Below, piece by piece: positions 8,216 through 16,745 of a stretch of 51,348 bases of DNA. The position numbers and the translations under genes are program-made. The notes under the pieces are model-generated. The model did not search any database and was not told where the DNA came from. It was given only the letters and a program-made list of their open reading frames with translations. Source of the stretch: an uncultured Bacteroidales bacterium (GTDB taxonomy: Bacteria > Bacteroidota > Bacteroidia > Bacteroidales > Paludibacteraceae); contig CAIUTB010000157.1 of the NCBI GenBank assembly GCA_903901975.1, positions 1 through 51,348 on the forward strand, written 5' to 3'. Position 1 is the stretch's first letter; the number at the start of each line of letters is the position of its first letter.

Positions 8216-8288
8216 TCGGGGTGACAAGATTCGAACCTGCGACCTCTACGTCCCGAACGTAGCACGCTACCAACTGCGCTACACCCCG
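8216..8288 (-). tRNA. tRNA-Pro(CGG)
   Basis: The minus strand reads a complete cloverleaf: acceptor CGGGGTG pairing with CACCCCG and discriminator A, D-arm, an anticodon arm CTACG-TTCGGGA-CGTAG with anticodon CGG, and T-arm GCAGG-TTCGAAT-CTTGT. CCA is not encoded. Divergent flanks of 226 bases to the left and 201 to the right hold no other gene. Confidence 0.95.
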
Positions 8289-8465
8289 ATATTTCTGGAA
8301 TTGCAAATTTATTGTTATTTTTGAAAATAAAAAAATCAGCATTATCAAAAAAGCACCATGATTTAAGACTAATACTACTTATTCCAAACAAGCAAAAATA
8401 AGAGTCTTTCTTTAAATTTTTGCTTAAAGCCAATTGAAAACAGAGATTGTAACTGACAAAATCAG

Positions 8466-8473
8466 TATCTTTG
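8466..8473 (+). promoter_or_regulatory. -7 promoter box of the HAD-hisD-hisC cluster
   Basis: TATCTTTG fits TAnnTTTG and lies 16 bases before the HAD hydrolase ATG. A TTG at 8447-8449 is 16 bases upstream, closer than the usual 19-21. The leader would be very short. Confidence 0.5.
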
Positions 8474-8489
8474 CAGAAAATTAGAATAG

Positions 8490-9212
8490 ATGTTTTCAAA
8501 AGAAATAGAAAAATTCATAACCGATAAGAATTACCCTTCATTTGAGCCAAAAGCAGTATTTTTCGACATGGATGGTGTATTATATGATTCGATGAAAAGT
8601 CATGCTAGTGCATGGGTTAGAGCTATGAATGAATCAGGTTTGCCCTTCACCGAACAGGATGGATATTTGAACGAAGGACGCACCGGTGCTTCAACCATTG
8701 ATGGGGTTTTCGTTCAGATTTATGGAAGGAATTCAACTGAAGATGAAAAACAAGCGATTTACAGCCTGAAATCCAACTACTTTGAAGCGAACGGAAAAAC
8801 AGAAACAATACCTTATGCCTTAGAATTATTGAGGAAAATACAATCACAAAATATTGAAATATATTTAGTTACTGGCTCGGGGCAGACAACTCTTTTGCAA
8901 GGCCTGGAGGATCATTTTCCGGGTGTATTTGTAAAAGAAAAAATGGTAACGGCTTTCGATGTAAAAAATGGTAAACCTCACCCTGAACCCTATTTAATGG
9001 CACTGAAAAAATCAAAACTGAAGCCATGGGAAGTGATAGTGGTTGAAAATGCTCCTTTGGGAGTTGAGTCTGCTACAATGGCTGGTTTACTAACCCTGGC
9101 CGTAAATACTGGTCCACTGGCACCGGAAGTTCTGTCGGACAGTGGAGCCAGTATAGTTTTCAGCGGTATGAAAGAACTGTATGAAAAATGGGACAAAATT
9201 ATAACGAACTAA
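8490..9212 (+). CDS. HAD-superfamily hydrolase, beta-phosphoglucomutase-like subfamily
   Basis: This 240-aa soluble phosphatase or phosphomutase of the haloacid dehalogenase fold has motif I FFDMDGVLYDS, with the nucleophile Asp and the acid/base Asp two residues on. A helical cap follows (about residues 40-105). Motif II is the Thr in YLVTGSGQ, motif III the Lys in KNGKPHPEPY, and motif IV VVENAPLGVESATMAG. It lies 31 bases before hisD on the same strand and appears to lead that transcript. That makes a histidinol-phosphate phosphatase role conceivable, but nothing in the sequence proves it. A sugar-phosphate phosphatase is the default guess. Confidence 0.85.
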   Translation: MFSKEIEKFITDKNYPSFEPKAVFFDMDGVLYDSMKSHASAWVRAMNESGLPFTEQDGYLNEGRTGASTIDGVFVQIYGRNSTEDEKQAIYSLKSNYFEANGKTETIPYALELLRKIQSQNIEIYLVTGSGQTTLLQGLEDHFPGVFVKEKMVTAFDVKNGKPHPEPYLMALKKSKLKPWEVIVVENAPLGVESATMAGLLTLAVNTGPLAPEVLSDSGASIVFSGMKELYEKWDKIITN

Positions 9213-9243
9213 CTTTTTGTTGTAACATTCAAATTAAAGCAAT

Positions 9244-10560
9244 ATGCAACTAATTAAATATCCAAGTCGTGAGGAATGGTCTACGATTCTAAAACGACCT
9301 GTTTTTGACACAACAACTCTGTTTGGAACTGTGCAGGAAATACTGGATGATGTGCGTAAACGAGGCGATAAAGCCCTGAAAGAAATAACATTGCAATTTG
9401 ACAAGGTCAAAATCGATATTTTCGAAGTTACAAAAGAAGAAATTGCAGAAGCTGAAACTCAGATTTCGATGAATCTGAAACAGGCAATTGAAATGGCACG
9501 TCGCAATATCTGGAAATTCCACTCAGAACAACAACACGAAATGCCAGAAATTCAGACTTCTCCCGGGGTTTATTGTTGGCAAAAATCAGTTGCTATTCAA
9601 AAAGTAGGACTTTATGTTCCGGGTGGTACAGCGCCACTCTTTTCAACTGTACTGATGTTAGCCGTTCCTGCACAAATAGCTGAATGTAAAGAAATCATAC
9701 TTTGCACACCTCCAAACAAAGAAGGAAAAATTCATCCTGCCATATTATATGCTGCTAAAGTTGCAGGTGTGCATCGTATTTTTAAGTTGGGAGGTTCGCA
9801 GGCTATTGCTGCAATGGCTTATGGAACTGAATCCGTGCCAAAGGTTTATAAAATTTTTGGACCGGGAAACCAGTATGTCACCGCGGCCAAACAATTAGTT
9901 TCATTACACGATGTGGCCATTGATATGCCGGCAGGACCTTCGGAAGTTGAAATTATAGCCGATGAAACTTCGAACCCCGTTTTTGTCGCTGCCGATTTGC
10001 TTTCACAGGCTGAGCATGGTGCTGATAGTCATACAATTTTAATTACCGTTTCCGAAAAAATAATCGAACCGGTTATGGAACAAATTGAACTGCAACTTGA
10101 AAAACTACCACGCAAAGAAATTGCTAAAAAAGCATTGGAAAATAGTAAAATAATTTTACTAAAAACGCTGGAAGAAGCTGTAGAAATGACCAATGACTAT
10201 GCACCGGAGCATTTGATTATTTCTACCCGCTTTTATTTGGGGGTTGCACAGAATATCGTGAATGCCGGATCTGTTTTTCTGGGAAATTATTCCCCCGAAA
10301 GTGCAGGAGATTATGCTTCCGGAACAAATCATACCCTGCCAACAAACGGCAATGCAAAAGCATATAGTGGTGTAAATCTGGATAGTTTTGTTCGTAAAAT
10401 CACTTTTCAACAACTAACTCAGGAAGGTCTTACCAATATAAGTAATGCAGTAATATTAATGGCTGAAAGCGAAGAGCTGATGGCTCATAGCAATGCAGTA
10501 AAAGTGCGACTAAATGAAGAAAGGGAAGTGGTAGTTATTGAAAGCCGCCACCCACGCTGA
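9244..10560 (+). CDS. hisD: histidinol dehydrogenase
   Basis: This 438-aa enzyme catalyses the last two steps of histidine synthesis, oxidising histidinol to histidine with two NAD. Conserved family stretches are seen: [28 protein letters not shown], and [15 protein letters not shown] with a zinc-ligand His. The C-terminal [26 protein letters not shown] and TNHTLPT segments are also present. hisC follows after a repeat-filled gap of 133 bases. hisG, which heads this operon in many Bacteroidales, is absent here. Confidence 0.96.
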   Translation: MQLIKYPSREEWSTILKRPVFDTTTLFGTVQEILDDVRKRGDKALKEITLQFDKVKIDIFEVTKEEIAEAETQISMNLKQAIEMARRNIWKFHSEQQHEMPEIQTSPGVYCWQKSVAIQKVGLYVPGGTAPLFSTVLMLAVPAQIAECKEIILCTPPNKEGKIHPAILYAAKVAGVHRIFKLGGSQAIAAMAYGTESVPKVYKIFGPGNQYVTAAKQLVSLHDVAIDMPAGPSEVEIIADETSNPVFVAADLLSQAEHGADSHTILITVSEKIIEPVMEQIELQLEKLPRKEIAKKALENSKIILLKTLEEAVEMTNDYAPEHLIISTRFYLGVAQNIVNAGSVFLGNYSPESAGDYASGTNHTLPTNGNAKAYSGVNLDSFVRKITFQQLTQEGLTNISNAVILMAESEELMAHSNAVKVRLNEEREVVVIESRHPR

Positions 10561-10617
10561 TTTTAGTTAACAGTTAGCAGCAGCGAGTTAGCAGTAGGCA
10601 GTAGGCAGAATGAAATG

Positions 10618-10687
10618 AGTAATATCGGCGAAGCCAAATAACGTGAGCGAAGCGAACAAATATCGTGAGCGAAGCGAACAAATAACA
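10618..10687. repeat. three AGCGAAGC-type tandem units between hisD and hisC
   Basis: Units of about 22 bases are seen: a diverged AATATCGGCGAAGCCAA, then ATAACGTGAGCGAAGCGAAC and ATATCGTGAGCGAAGCGAAC, ending just before the hisC start. The same core recurs near 1250-1258 and 41337-41400. A GCAGTAGGCAGTAGGCAG stretch precedes it (10588-10608). Confidence 0.75.
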
Positions 10688-10693
10688 ATGTAT

Positions 10694-11725
10694 ATGAATT
10701 TAGAAAAACTTTTACGCGAAAATATACGTTCCCTTCAACCTTACTCGTCAGCACGTGACGAATTTAAGGGTGAAGCTTCGGTGTACCTGGATGCGAATGA
10801 AAATCCCTACAATGCCCCATTTAATAGATATCCTGATCCCTTACAGTGGGAAGTAAAGGCGGAAATTTCAAGAATTAAACACGTTCCGCCTGAGAATATT
10901 TTTCTCGGAAATGGTAGCGATGAACCCATTGATTTACTTTATCGTGCATTTTGTGAACCACGACTGGATAATGTGGTTGCTATCGAACCTACCTACGGAA
11001 TGTATAAAGTTTGTGCCAATATAAACGACGTGGAATACCGCAAAGTGCTGCTTGATGAGAATTTTGATTTTACGGCCGATAAATTACTGTCAGCGACCAA
11101 TCTTTGTACAAAAATAATCTGGCTTTGCTCACCGAATAATCCAACCGGAAATAGCCTCAATAGCAAGGAGATAATTAAATTATTGGAGTCTTTTGACGGC
11201 ATTGTTGTGTTGGATGAGGCCTATATTGATTTTTCTTCGGGTAGTAGTTTTTTAGACAAACTAGCTTTATACCCGAATTTGCTGATCCTTCAAACTTTTT
11301 CAAAAGCCTGGGGCAGTGCGGCTATCCGACTCGGAATGGCATTTGCCTCAACGGAGATTATTTCTGTTTTGAATAAAATAAAATATCCTTATAACATCAA
11401 TATTCTCACTCAGAAACAGGCAATTAAAACTATTCAGTCGGCTATTCAAGTGAAAGATTGGGTGGAAATTCTGCTTGAGGAACGAACAAAGCTTATTGAT
11501 TCCTTGAAAGAATTAGAAATTGTTCAACATATTTACCCTACCGATTCAAACTTCGTTCTGCTAAAGGTCAATGATGCCAATGAAATTTACAAGTATCTGG
11601 TTGACAAAGGAATTATTGTTCGAAACCGATCATCTGTTTCCCTATGTCTGGGCTGTCTGCGAATTACTGTAGGAACTCCTGAAGAAAATAACACTTTGAT
11701 TCAGGCATTGAAATCAGTTTCATGA
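10694..11725 (+). CDS. hisC: histidinol-phosphate aminotransferase
   Basis: This 343-aa PLP-dependent aminotransferase converts imidazole acetol phosphate and glutamate to histidinol phosphate. The start at 10694 ([20 protein letters not shown]) aligns with the usual N-terminus; ATGs at 10688 or upstream in the repeat are less likely. Visible fold-I motifs are [37 protein letters not shown] and the PLP lysine in [17 protein letters not shown]. It shares ATGA with the next gene, so the two are coupled. It belongs with hisD, but hisB and the rest of the pathway are not in the window. Confidence 0.95.
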   Translation: MNLEKLLRENIRSLQPYSSARDEFKGEASVYLDANENPYNAPFNRYPDPLQWEVKAEISRIKHVPPENIFLGNGSDEPIDLLYRAFCEPRLDNVVAIEPTYGMYKVCANINDVEYRKVLLDENFDFTADKLLSATNLCTKIIWLCSPNNPTGNSLNSKEIIKLLESFDGIVVLDEAYIDFSSGSSFLDKLALYPNLLILQTFSKAWGSAAIRLGMAFASTEIISVLNKIKYPYNINILTQKQAIKTIQSAIQVKDWVEILLEERTKLIDSLKELEIVQHIYPTDSNFVLLKVNDANEIYKYLVDKGIIVRNRSSVSLCLGCLRITVGTPEENNTLIQALKSVS

Positions 11726-12432
11726 GACAAAGGATAATTCACTTATCAATTTTGTTTACTTTCTCTATAATGAGCTTTGCAAGTCATAAAGTTTATGTTA
11801 TTCACGGATTTGGTGGATTTAAGCTACAAATGAGCAAAATCAATAACTGTTTATTGAAAGAAGGTTATGCAACAAAAAATTATTCTTACCATTCTTTATC
11901 AAAAGATATTGATAGTGTTGCCAAAGAACTTTTTATAAAAATAAAAGCTGAGAAAATCGATACAGTTTCGTTTGTTACCCATTCAATGGGAGCATTGGTT
12001 GTTAGATCTCTGTACAAAAACATTGTCTCGAAAGCTGAATTTCCTTTTATTTACAGAATTGTTATGGTTGCTCCACCAAATAAAGGAACAGAAGTGGCAA
12101 ACATTTACTCCTGCAAATTAACCCGATTCTTTTTTGGTCCTAATGTCAATAAGCTTAAAACCGGTGACAATTGTTTTGCAAAAAGTCTGCCAGTTCCGGA
12201 TTGTGAAGTAGGTATCATTGCTGGGATGAAAGGTAAGAAACCGTGGTACAATCCATCATTAAAAGATGACAACGATGGAAACGTTTCTGTGAATCTGACT
12301 ACATTGGGAATTGAAAAAGATGCTGTAAAAATACATTCTACACATAATTTAATGACCATTCAGACAAAAGTCTGCAAATTGATTGTATCATTTATGAAAA
12401 ATGGAGCTTTTGACAAAGAATTCCTGTTTTAA
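11722..12432 (+). CDS. exported alpha/beta-hydrolase, lipase-like
   Basis: This 236-aa protein has a signal peptide (residues 1 to about 20, ending SFAS). It then shows an alpha/beta-hydrolase start ([11 protein letters not shown]) with the oxyanion HG, and the nucleophile elbow [13 protein letters not shown] (Ser in HSMG). Candidate acid and base residues lie in [10 protein letters not shown] and IHSTHNLM. The segment [11 protein letters not shown] is common in triacylglycerol lipases and palmitoyl-thioesterase-like hydrolases. It overlaps hisC by 4 bases, so it is translated from the his transcript although it has no evident link to histidine. The substrate is unknown. Confidence 0.85.
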   Translation: MRQRIIHLSILFTFSIMSFASHKVYVIHGFGGFKLQMSKINNCLLKEGYATKNYSYHSLSKDIDSVAKELFIKIKAEKIDTVSFVTHSMGALVVRSLYKNIVSKAEFPFIYRIVMVAPPNKGTEVANIYSCKLTRFFFGPNVNKLKTGDNCFAKSLPVPDCEVGIIAGMKGKKPWYNPSLKDDNDGNVSVNLTTLGIEKDAVKIHSTHNLMTIQTKVCKLIVSFMKNGAFDKEFLF

Positions 12433-12500
12433 AGGTATTTGCATAGTTTAAGTAGTTGGAAATAAATATTGTAGTATAATTAGGTACTAACAATGATAAG

Positions 12501-12683
12501 AATGGAACGCGGATTTTCACTGATATAGCGGATTGTAAAACGGATTGTCATCTCGCCCCGGACGAGATGATTTTCAGACATTTATAGTCTTATCAGTCAT
12601 GCTTGCATGACTAAAATCCGATTTATAACCGTTTAATTTAAATCCGTAATTATCCGCTAAATTCGTGAAAATCTGCGTTCTAT
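12501..12683. repeat. 180-bp composite palindrome (MITE-like or dispersed intergenic repeat)
   Basis: The left arm (12501-12547, GAACGCGGATTTTCAC then TAGCGGAT then ACGGATT) is matched in reverse complement by the right arm (12641-12683: AATCCGT, ATCCGCTA, GTGAAAATCTGCGTTC). Inside are two short hairpins: CATCTCG-N7-CGAGATG (12548-12568) and AGTCATGC-TT-GCATGACT (12595-12612). It fills most of the 348-base gap 12433-12780. No ORF is present. Similar GCAGATTTTCACGGAT-type repeats are scattered in Bacteroidota genomes. Confidence 0.8.
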
Positions 12684-12780
12684 ACTTTTTGTAAAATACG
12701 ACTTGATATTTTTCCGATTACTTAGTTGTTTTACAAACATCAGATTATCAGGAAAGAAACTTATATTGATAACTATTTTC

Positions 12781-13599
12781 ATGAAATCAACTGTAATTTT
12801 TCTCTTTATCTGTTATAGCTTTACTATCTCTGCTGAATTATATAACGGAAAAATAATTTCAAAAGGAAATCAAACTCCTGTTGAATACGCAAATATCGGT
12901 ATTCCGAATAAAAACACAGGTACAACTTCCGATGCAGCCGGGAATTACAGCATCAACCTACCAGACGAATTCAACAACGACACACTCCGAATTTCAAGTA
13001 TTGGATTTGAAACCCGAAATATAATCATCAGAGATTTTATTAATCTAAAGAGCAATAATATCGAGCTTTCTGAAAAAATCTATAATCTCAGCGAAACAGT
13101 AATTATTCCAAAACTCTTTAAAGAAATGGTATTAGGTGTAAAAACCAAATCAAAAAGTATTCAGGCAGGATTTAATGAGCATATTTTGGGTAAAGAAATG
13201 GGTGTTATTTTAGCAATACGGAAATCAGCCAAGCTGAAGAAAATCAATCTTAATATAGCTACCTGTAATTTTGATACAATCTTTTACCGTATCAATGTGT
13301 ATGAAGTGAGAAACTTGTGGAAAAAAGATTTTGTAAATGTTTTAAAGACTCCATTGTATATCAATATCCCTAAAGACAAAGTAAAAAGTACTGTAACCAT
13401 CGATATCGAAAACAGTGATATATGGGTTAATGGAAATTGTTTGGTTACAATTGAGTACGTTAGGGATTTAGGCAAAGGTCAACTTCACTTTTGTGCAGGT
13501 ATAGGTAATAGTACATATCATCGGGAAACAAGTCAGGGAAAATGGTCATCTGTACCTATTGGAATTGGATTGAATGTTATTGCTGATGTTGAATATTGA
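12781..13599 (+). CDS. exported protein with CarboxypepD-regulatory-like domain
   Basis: This 272-aa protein starts at 12781 (MKSTVIFLFICYSFTISAE) with a clear signal peptide; an in-frame upstream ATG at 12703 would bury it. Residues about 20-105 form the beta-sandwich carboxypeptidase-regulatory-like domain common in Bacteroidota (GKIISKGNQTPVEYANIGIP, GTTSDAAGNYSI, DTLRISSIGFETR). This domain is normally the N-terminal cap of TonB receptors. Here it is followed by about 165 residues of predicted beta structure with no plug or barrel of receptor size. Homologous stand-alone proteins are usually called carboxypeptidase-like regulatory proteins of unknown function. Confidence 0.85.
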   Translation: MKSTVIFLFICYSFTISAELYNGKIISKGNQTPVEYANIGIPNKNTGTTSDAAGNYSINLPDEFNNDTLRISSIGFETRNIIIRDFINLKSNNIELSEKIYNLSETVIIPKLFKEMVLGVKTKSKSIQAGFNEHILGKEMGVILAIRKSAKLKKINLNIATCNFDTIFYRINVYEVRNLWKKDFVNVLKTPLYINIPKDKVKSTVTIDIENSDIWVNGNCLVTIEYVRDLGKGQLHFCAGIGNSTYHRETSQGKWSSVPIGIGLNVIADVEY

Positions 13600-13626
13600 T
13601 AATTAAGACCAAATCTAATCATTAAT

Positions 13627-13893
13627 ATGCCTGCAGATTTATCCAAATTACCCAATATCTGAAAAGACACAGCTTCGAAACTCAAACAAGCCGGAATAAA
13701 TTCAGCTGAAGATTTTAGAGCTATTGGTGCTGAGCAAGCATTTTTGAGACTTCAGGTGCTAGATCCGGGTGCATGTATTTAATTGCTTTAGGGGTTGGTA
13801 GGAGCTGTTGAAGGAATTTAGGACAAAGACTTAAGTCAGGCGAAAAAACAAAAATTACATGAGTTTTATAAAATGACAAAATTAACTCATTAA
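13627..13893 (+). pseudogene. TfoX C-terminal-domain protein, pseudogene with four in-frame stops
   Basis: Reading from ATG 13627 gives 89 codons with no frame change. The translation matches the TfoX C-terminal domain along its length: LSKLPNI then a stop, KDTASKLKQAGINSAEDFRA, IGAEQAFLRLQVLDPGACI, stop, LL, stop, GLVGAVEGI, stop, DKDLSQAKKQKLHEFYK. The family usually has a Gly after LPNI, 'NMLY' after the cysteine pair and 'IRWHDL' near the end, so the stops replace conserved positions. The codons are TGA, TAA, TAG and TAG. The protein would be a small DNA-binding-like domain related to competence regulator TfoX. It is dead unless the stops are read through. Confidence 0.8.
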
Positions 13894-13909
13894 ATTTTAT
13901 TAAATCATT

Positions 13910-13939
13910 TTGGAACTCTTTCAAAAAACATTACTTTTG
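13910..13939 (+). promoter_or_regulatory. promoter of the MaoC-like gene
   Basis: TTG (13910-13912) and TACTTTTG (13932-13939) are separated by 19 bases, a textbook Bacteroidota promoter. The start is expected near 13946, before the ATG at 13994. This excludes the in-frame start at 13958 only weakly. Confidence 0.75.
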
Positions 13940-13993
13940 CGCAAAATCTAACAAAATGTGCAGGTTTCTGCAAAAAATTACATTATAATCAAG

Positions 13994-14458
13994 ATGAGTA
14001 AAATTATTATTAATAGCTTTGAGGAACTAGAAAAATTTATCGGTAAAGAAATAGGTATTTCGGATTACATCACTATCTCGCAGGAACAAATCAATCTATT
14101 TGCCGACGCCACATTAGATCATCAATGGATACACGTTGATACAGAAAGAGCTAAAGTTGAAAGCCCTTTCAAATCGACCATTGCACATGGTTATTTAAAT
14201 ATCTCAGTTCTACCTTACCTTTGGGAACAAATAGTTGAAGTTCGTAATTCTAAACTTACTGTCAATTACGGTATTGAAAGTTTGCGTTTTAATCAACCCG
14301 TATTAGTTAACAGTCAGATAAGAGTGCATGCCAAGCTTAAATCTTTAAAGAATTTACGGGGCATTTCGAAAGCAGAAATCGAAGTATCGTTGGAAATTAA
14401 AGACAACAAAAAATCAGCGTTGGATGGAACCATCGTATTTTTATATCATTTTGTTTAG
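13994..14458 (+). CDS. MaoC-like hot-dog (R)-specific enoyl-CoA hydratase-type protein
   Basis: This 154-aa protein starts at 13994 (MSKIIINSFEELEKFIGKEI). It has the single hot-dog fold of the MaoC/NodN family, with the active-site Asp/His pair in FADATLDHQWIHVD and the conserved TIAHGYLNISVLPYLW hydration helix. Members hydrate trans-2-enoyl-CoA, or act on related acyl thioesters. It has its own promoter and no operon partner (172 bases to tatA), so the pathway is not fixed by context. Confidence 0.9.
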   Translation: MSKIIINSFEELEKFIGKEIGISDYITISQEQINLFADATLDHQWIHVDTERAKVESPFKSTIAHGYLNISVLPYLWEQIVEVRNSKLTVNYGIESLRFNQPVLVNSQIRVHAKLKSLKNLRGISKAEIEVSLEIKDNKKSALDGTIVFLYHFV

Positions 14459-14629
14459 GGACTCATTATTAGTCTTTTAATTTTCGATTTACTGCTTCTG
14501 AATTTATAAATTCTTAATCCGATAAGCAAAAAAAACATAAATCAAATGATTTCCTCTTTTTACTTGTAAAAATGGAAATCAAGTTGTATTTTTACAGTCC
14601 TATATCAAAAATAATTAAAACACGTTATT

Positions 14630-14857
14630 ATGAACCACTTATTATTTATTGACGCTCCAATTGTCATTGTAGTTGCTTTGATTTTCTTATTATTATTTGG
14701 TGGAAAGAAAATTCCGGAACTAATGAAAGGATTAGGAAAAGGAGTGAAAAGTTTCAAAGAAGGATTGAACGAAGTAGAAAATGAAATAAAAGACGTAACG
14801 AAAGAAAGCCCAAAGGAAGAACCTAAGGACGACAAAAAAGAATCTGCTAAAAAATAA
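14630..14857 (+). CDS. tatA: Sec-independent translocase subunit TatA/TatE
   Basis: This 75-aa protein is the pore-forming subunit of the twin-arginine translocase. One membrane helix (residues 9-24, [14 protein letters not shown]) leads into the conserved hinge and amphipathic helix ([20 protein letters not shown]), followed by a charged Lys/Glu/Asp tail. Its stop overlaps the tatC start as TAATG, so the two are coupled. No tatB is present, as in the minimal TatAC systems of many bacteria. Confidence 0.95.
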   Translation: MNHLLFIDAPIVIVVALIFLLLFGGKKIPELMKGLGKGVKSFKEGLNEVENEIKDVTKESPKEEPKDDKKESAKK

Positions 14858-15666
14858 TGAGTAGGCCGATTGAAAGTGAAATGACTTTTTGGGATCATTT
14901 AGATGATTTACGGAATACCTTGTTTCGGATTGCCGGATTTGTTGGGATAACTTCATTGGTATTTTTCGCTTTTATGAAGTGGATTTTCGATCATATAATT
15001 CTGGCACCTTCCCGTAATGATTTCTTTCTATACCAATGGTTTAATGAGCTCAGCAAAAAAATCCCCTACTTCCCTGATTTTATAAGTGGCACGTTTAATG
15101 TGAAGGTCATAAACATTAATCTGGCTTCGCAGTTTCTGGTTCACCTAACTTCTTCTTTATGGTTTGCACTGGTATTCAGCTTTCCCTTTGTTATTTATCA
15201 ACTTTTTCTGTTTATTAAACCGGCACTTTATGCGAATGAAAGAAAAAATGCCGGAGGAGTTTTTCTCTTTGGAAACATATTGTTTTATCTTGGAGTTGCG
15301 GTAGGATATTTATTCCTTTTCCCGCTGACTTTACGGTATTTAGCCGGTTACCAACTCAGCAAATTTATCGAACAAAGCGTATCGTTGGATTCGTATATGA
15401 ATACCTTCCTAATGGTTTGTTTCTTTATGGGATTGGTATTTGAATTACCCATTGTTGCCTGGTTTTTGTCCCAGTTAGGTATTTTGTATCGAGATTTTTT
15501 TAATAAATATAGAAGGCATGCTTTCTTTTCTCTATTTGTAATTGTAGCTATATTTTCGCCAACAGGTGATCCACTTACCATCATGTTATTTTTTATACCC
15601 ATTTATGCACTTTGGGAAATGAGTGCCTTTGTGGTAAAGAAAAAACCAGAAGAGTCTGAACAATAA
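14857..15666 (+). CDS. tatC: Sec-independent translocase subunit TatC
   Basis: This 269-aa polytopic protein is the twin-arginine signal receptor. The N-terminal signal-binding segment EMTFWDHLDDLRNTLFR is typical (E..F.DHL.ELR.R). Six hydrophobic segments follow, including LWFALVFSFPFVIYQLFLFIKPAL and the conserved later helices around MVCFFMGLVFELPIVAWFL and IFSPTGDPLTIMLFFIPI. It is coupled to tatA. Two Tat-type gene products lie directly downstream, suggesting a dedicated export unit. Confidence 0.96.
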   Translation: MSRPIESEMTFWDHLDDLRNTLFRIAGFVGITSLVFFAFMKWIFDHIILAPSRNDFFLYQWFNELSKKIPYFPDFISGTFNVKVININLASQFLVHLTSSLWFALVFSFPFVIYQLFLFIKPALYANERKNAGGVFLFGNILFYLGVAVGYLFLFPLTLRYLAGYQLSKFIEQSVSLDSYMNTFLMVCFFMGLVFELPIVAWFLSQLGILYRDFFNKYRRHAFFSLFVIVAIFSPTGDPLTIMLFFIPIYALWEMSAFVVKKKPEESEQ

Positions 15667-15731
15667 ATATTTATTGACAGATTAATTTATTAAGATTATT
15701 CGATTTAACTCATTGACAATATTAATTCAAT

Positions 15732-16667
15732 ATGAAAAGACGTGATTTTTTTAAATCAGCCGCACTGGTTGGTCTTACATCAGTAATCAAAACTGATTTA
15801 TTTGGTACTGCAGTAAAATCCGGTTCTGTAGCCGTTCACTCAGAACCCGATTTGGTTGCCGTAATGGGTGGCGAACCCGAAGCTATGCTTCTGCGAGGGT
15901 TGAAAGAATTTGGCGGCATAAAAACCTTTGTAAAAAAAGGGCAGAAAGTGGTGATCAAACCGAATATCGGTTGGGATAGAACTCCTGAACTGGCAGCTAA
16001 CACAAATCCTGATCTGGTCGCTGCACTGGTAAAACAATGTAAACTTGCAGGAGCTTCCGAAATTTTGGTTTTCGACCACACCTGCCACGATTGGAAAAAA
16101 AGTTATACCAACAGCGGTATTGAAGCTGCTGTAAATGCTGCCGGAGGTAAAATGGTTCCTGGAAATGATGAATCTTTTTACCGCGATGTTCAAATTCCAA
16201 ATGGGGTAAAAATGACAAGCAATAAAATTCATCAAGCAATTCTCGATTGCGATGTCTGGTTTAATGTTCCCATTTTAAAACATCACGGTGGTGCCAAAAA
16301 CTCTATTTCGATGAAAAACCTGATGGGAATTGTTTGGGACAGAAAATTCTTTCACAAAAATGATCTCCATCAATGTATTGCCGATATTGCTACCAGCCAT
16401 AAAAAACCAGCATTGAATATCGTTGATGCCTACCGTATTATGAAATCAAACGGACCACAAGGAAAATCGGAGGCTGATGTAGTGCTGCTTAAATCACTGA
16501 TTATTTCGCCCGATTTTGTAGCTGCCGATACAGCAGCATTAAAAATGTTTTCACAAGTTCAACCCACCGATATTAAAGATGTTCGGCATATTGAGCTTGC
16601 AGAAAAAGCACATGTTGGAACGATGAATCTGGAAAGTTTAAACGTTAAACGCATAAAAATGAATTAA
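15732..16667 (+). CDS. Tat-exported DUF362 protein
   Basis: This 311-aa protein has a twin-arginine signal at the start (MKRRDFFKSAALVGLTSVIK), with the motif RRDFFK and a weak hydrophobic core. The rest is a DUF362 domain, seen in GQKVVIKPNIGWDR, VFDHTCHDW, CDVWFNVPILKHHGGAKNSISMKNLMG and DVVLLKSLIISPDFVAADTA. DUF362 proteins are often fused or adjacent to ferredoxins and are thought to act with iron-sulphur electron carriers, but the reaction is unknown. This one keeps no ferredoxin domain of its own. It lies 65 bases after tatC and 78 bases before a polyferredoxin gene, on the same strand. Confidence 0.92.
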   Translation: MKRRDFFKSAALVGLTSVIKTDLFGTAVKSGSVAVHSEPDLVAVMGGEPEAMLLRGLKEFGGIKTFVKKGQKVVIKPNIGWDRTPELAANTNPDLVAALVKQCKLAGASEILVFDHTCHDWKKSYTNSGIEAAVNAAGGKMVPGNDESFYRDVQIPNGVKMTSNKIHQAILDCDVWFNVPILKHHGGAKNSISMKNLMGIVWDRKFFHKNDLHQCIADIATSHKKPALNIVDAYRIMKSNGPQGKSEADVVLLKSLIISPDFVAADTAALKMFSQVQPTDIKDVRHIELAEKAHVGTMNLESLNVKRIKMN

Positions 16668-16677
16668 TTAATTGTCA

Positions 16678-16723
16678 AATTTCCAATTTCCAATTAAAAA
16701 TATTCCATTGGAAATTGGAAATT
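16678..16723. repeat. 17-bp inverted repeat between DUF362 and polyferredoxin genes
   Basis: A perfect stem of 17 bases (16678-16694 with 16707-16723; arms built from AATTTCCAATTTCCAAT) and a 12-base loop. There is no T tract, so it is not a classic terminator. A third partial copy (AATTGGAAATT) at 16728-16738 runs up to the next gene. Confidence 0.75.
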
Positions 16724-16745
16724 GATTAATTGGAAATTATCATCT

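Noticed and set aside
8161-8499. A 112-aa minus-strand open frame
   Set aside because: It runs across tRNA-Pro and its flanks, with no family resemblance; the tRNA explains the sequence.
13721-13924. A 67-aa minus-strand protein
   Set aside because: It is antisense to the TfoX_C pseudogene, whose translation matches a known family along its length.
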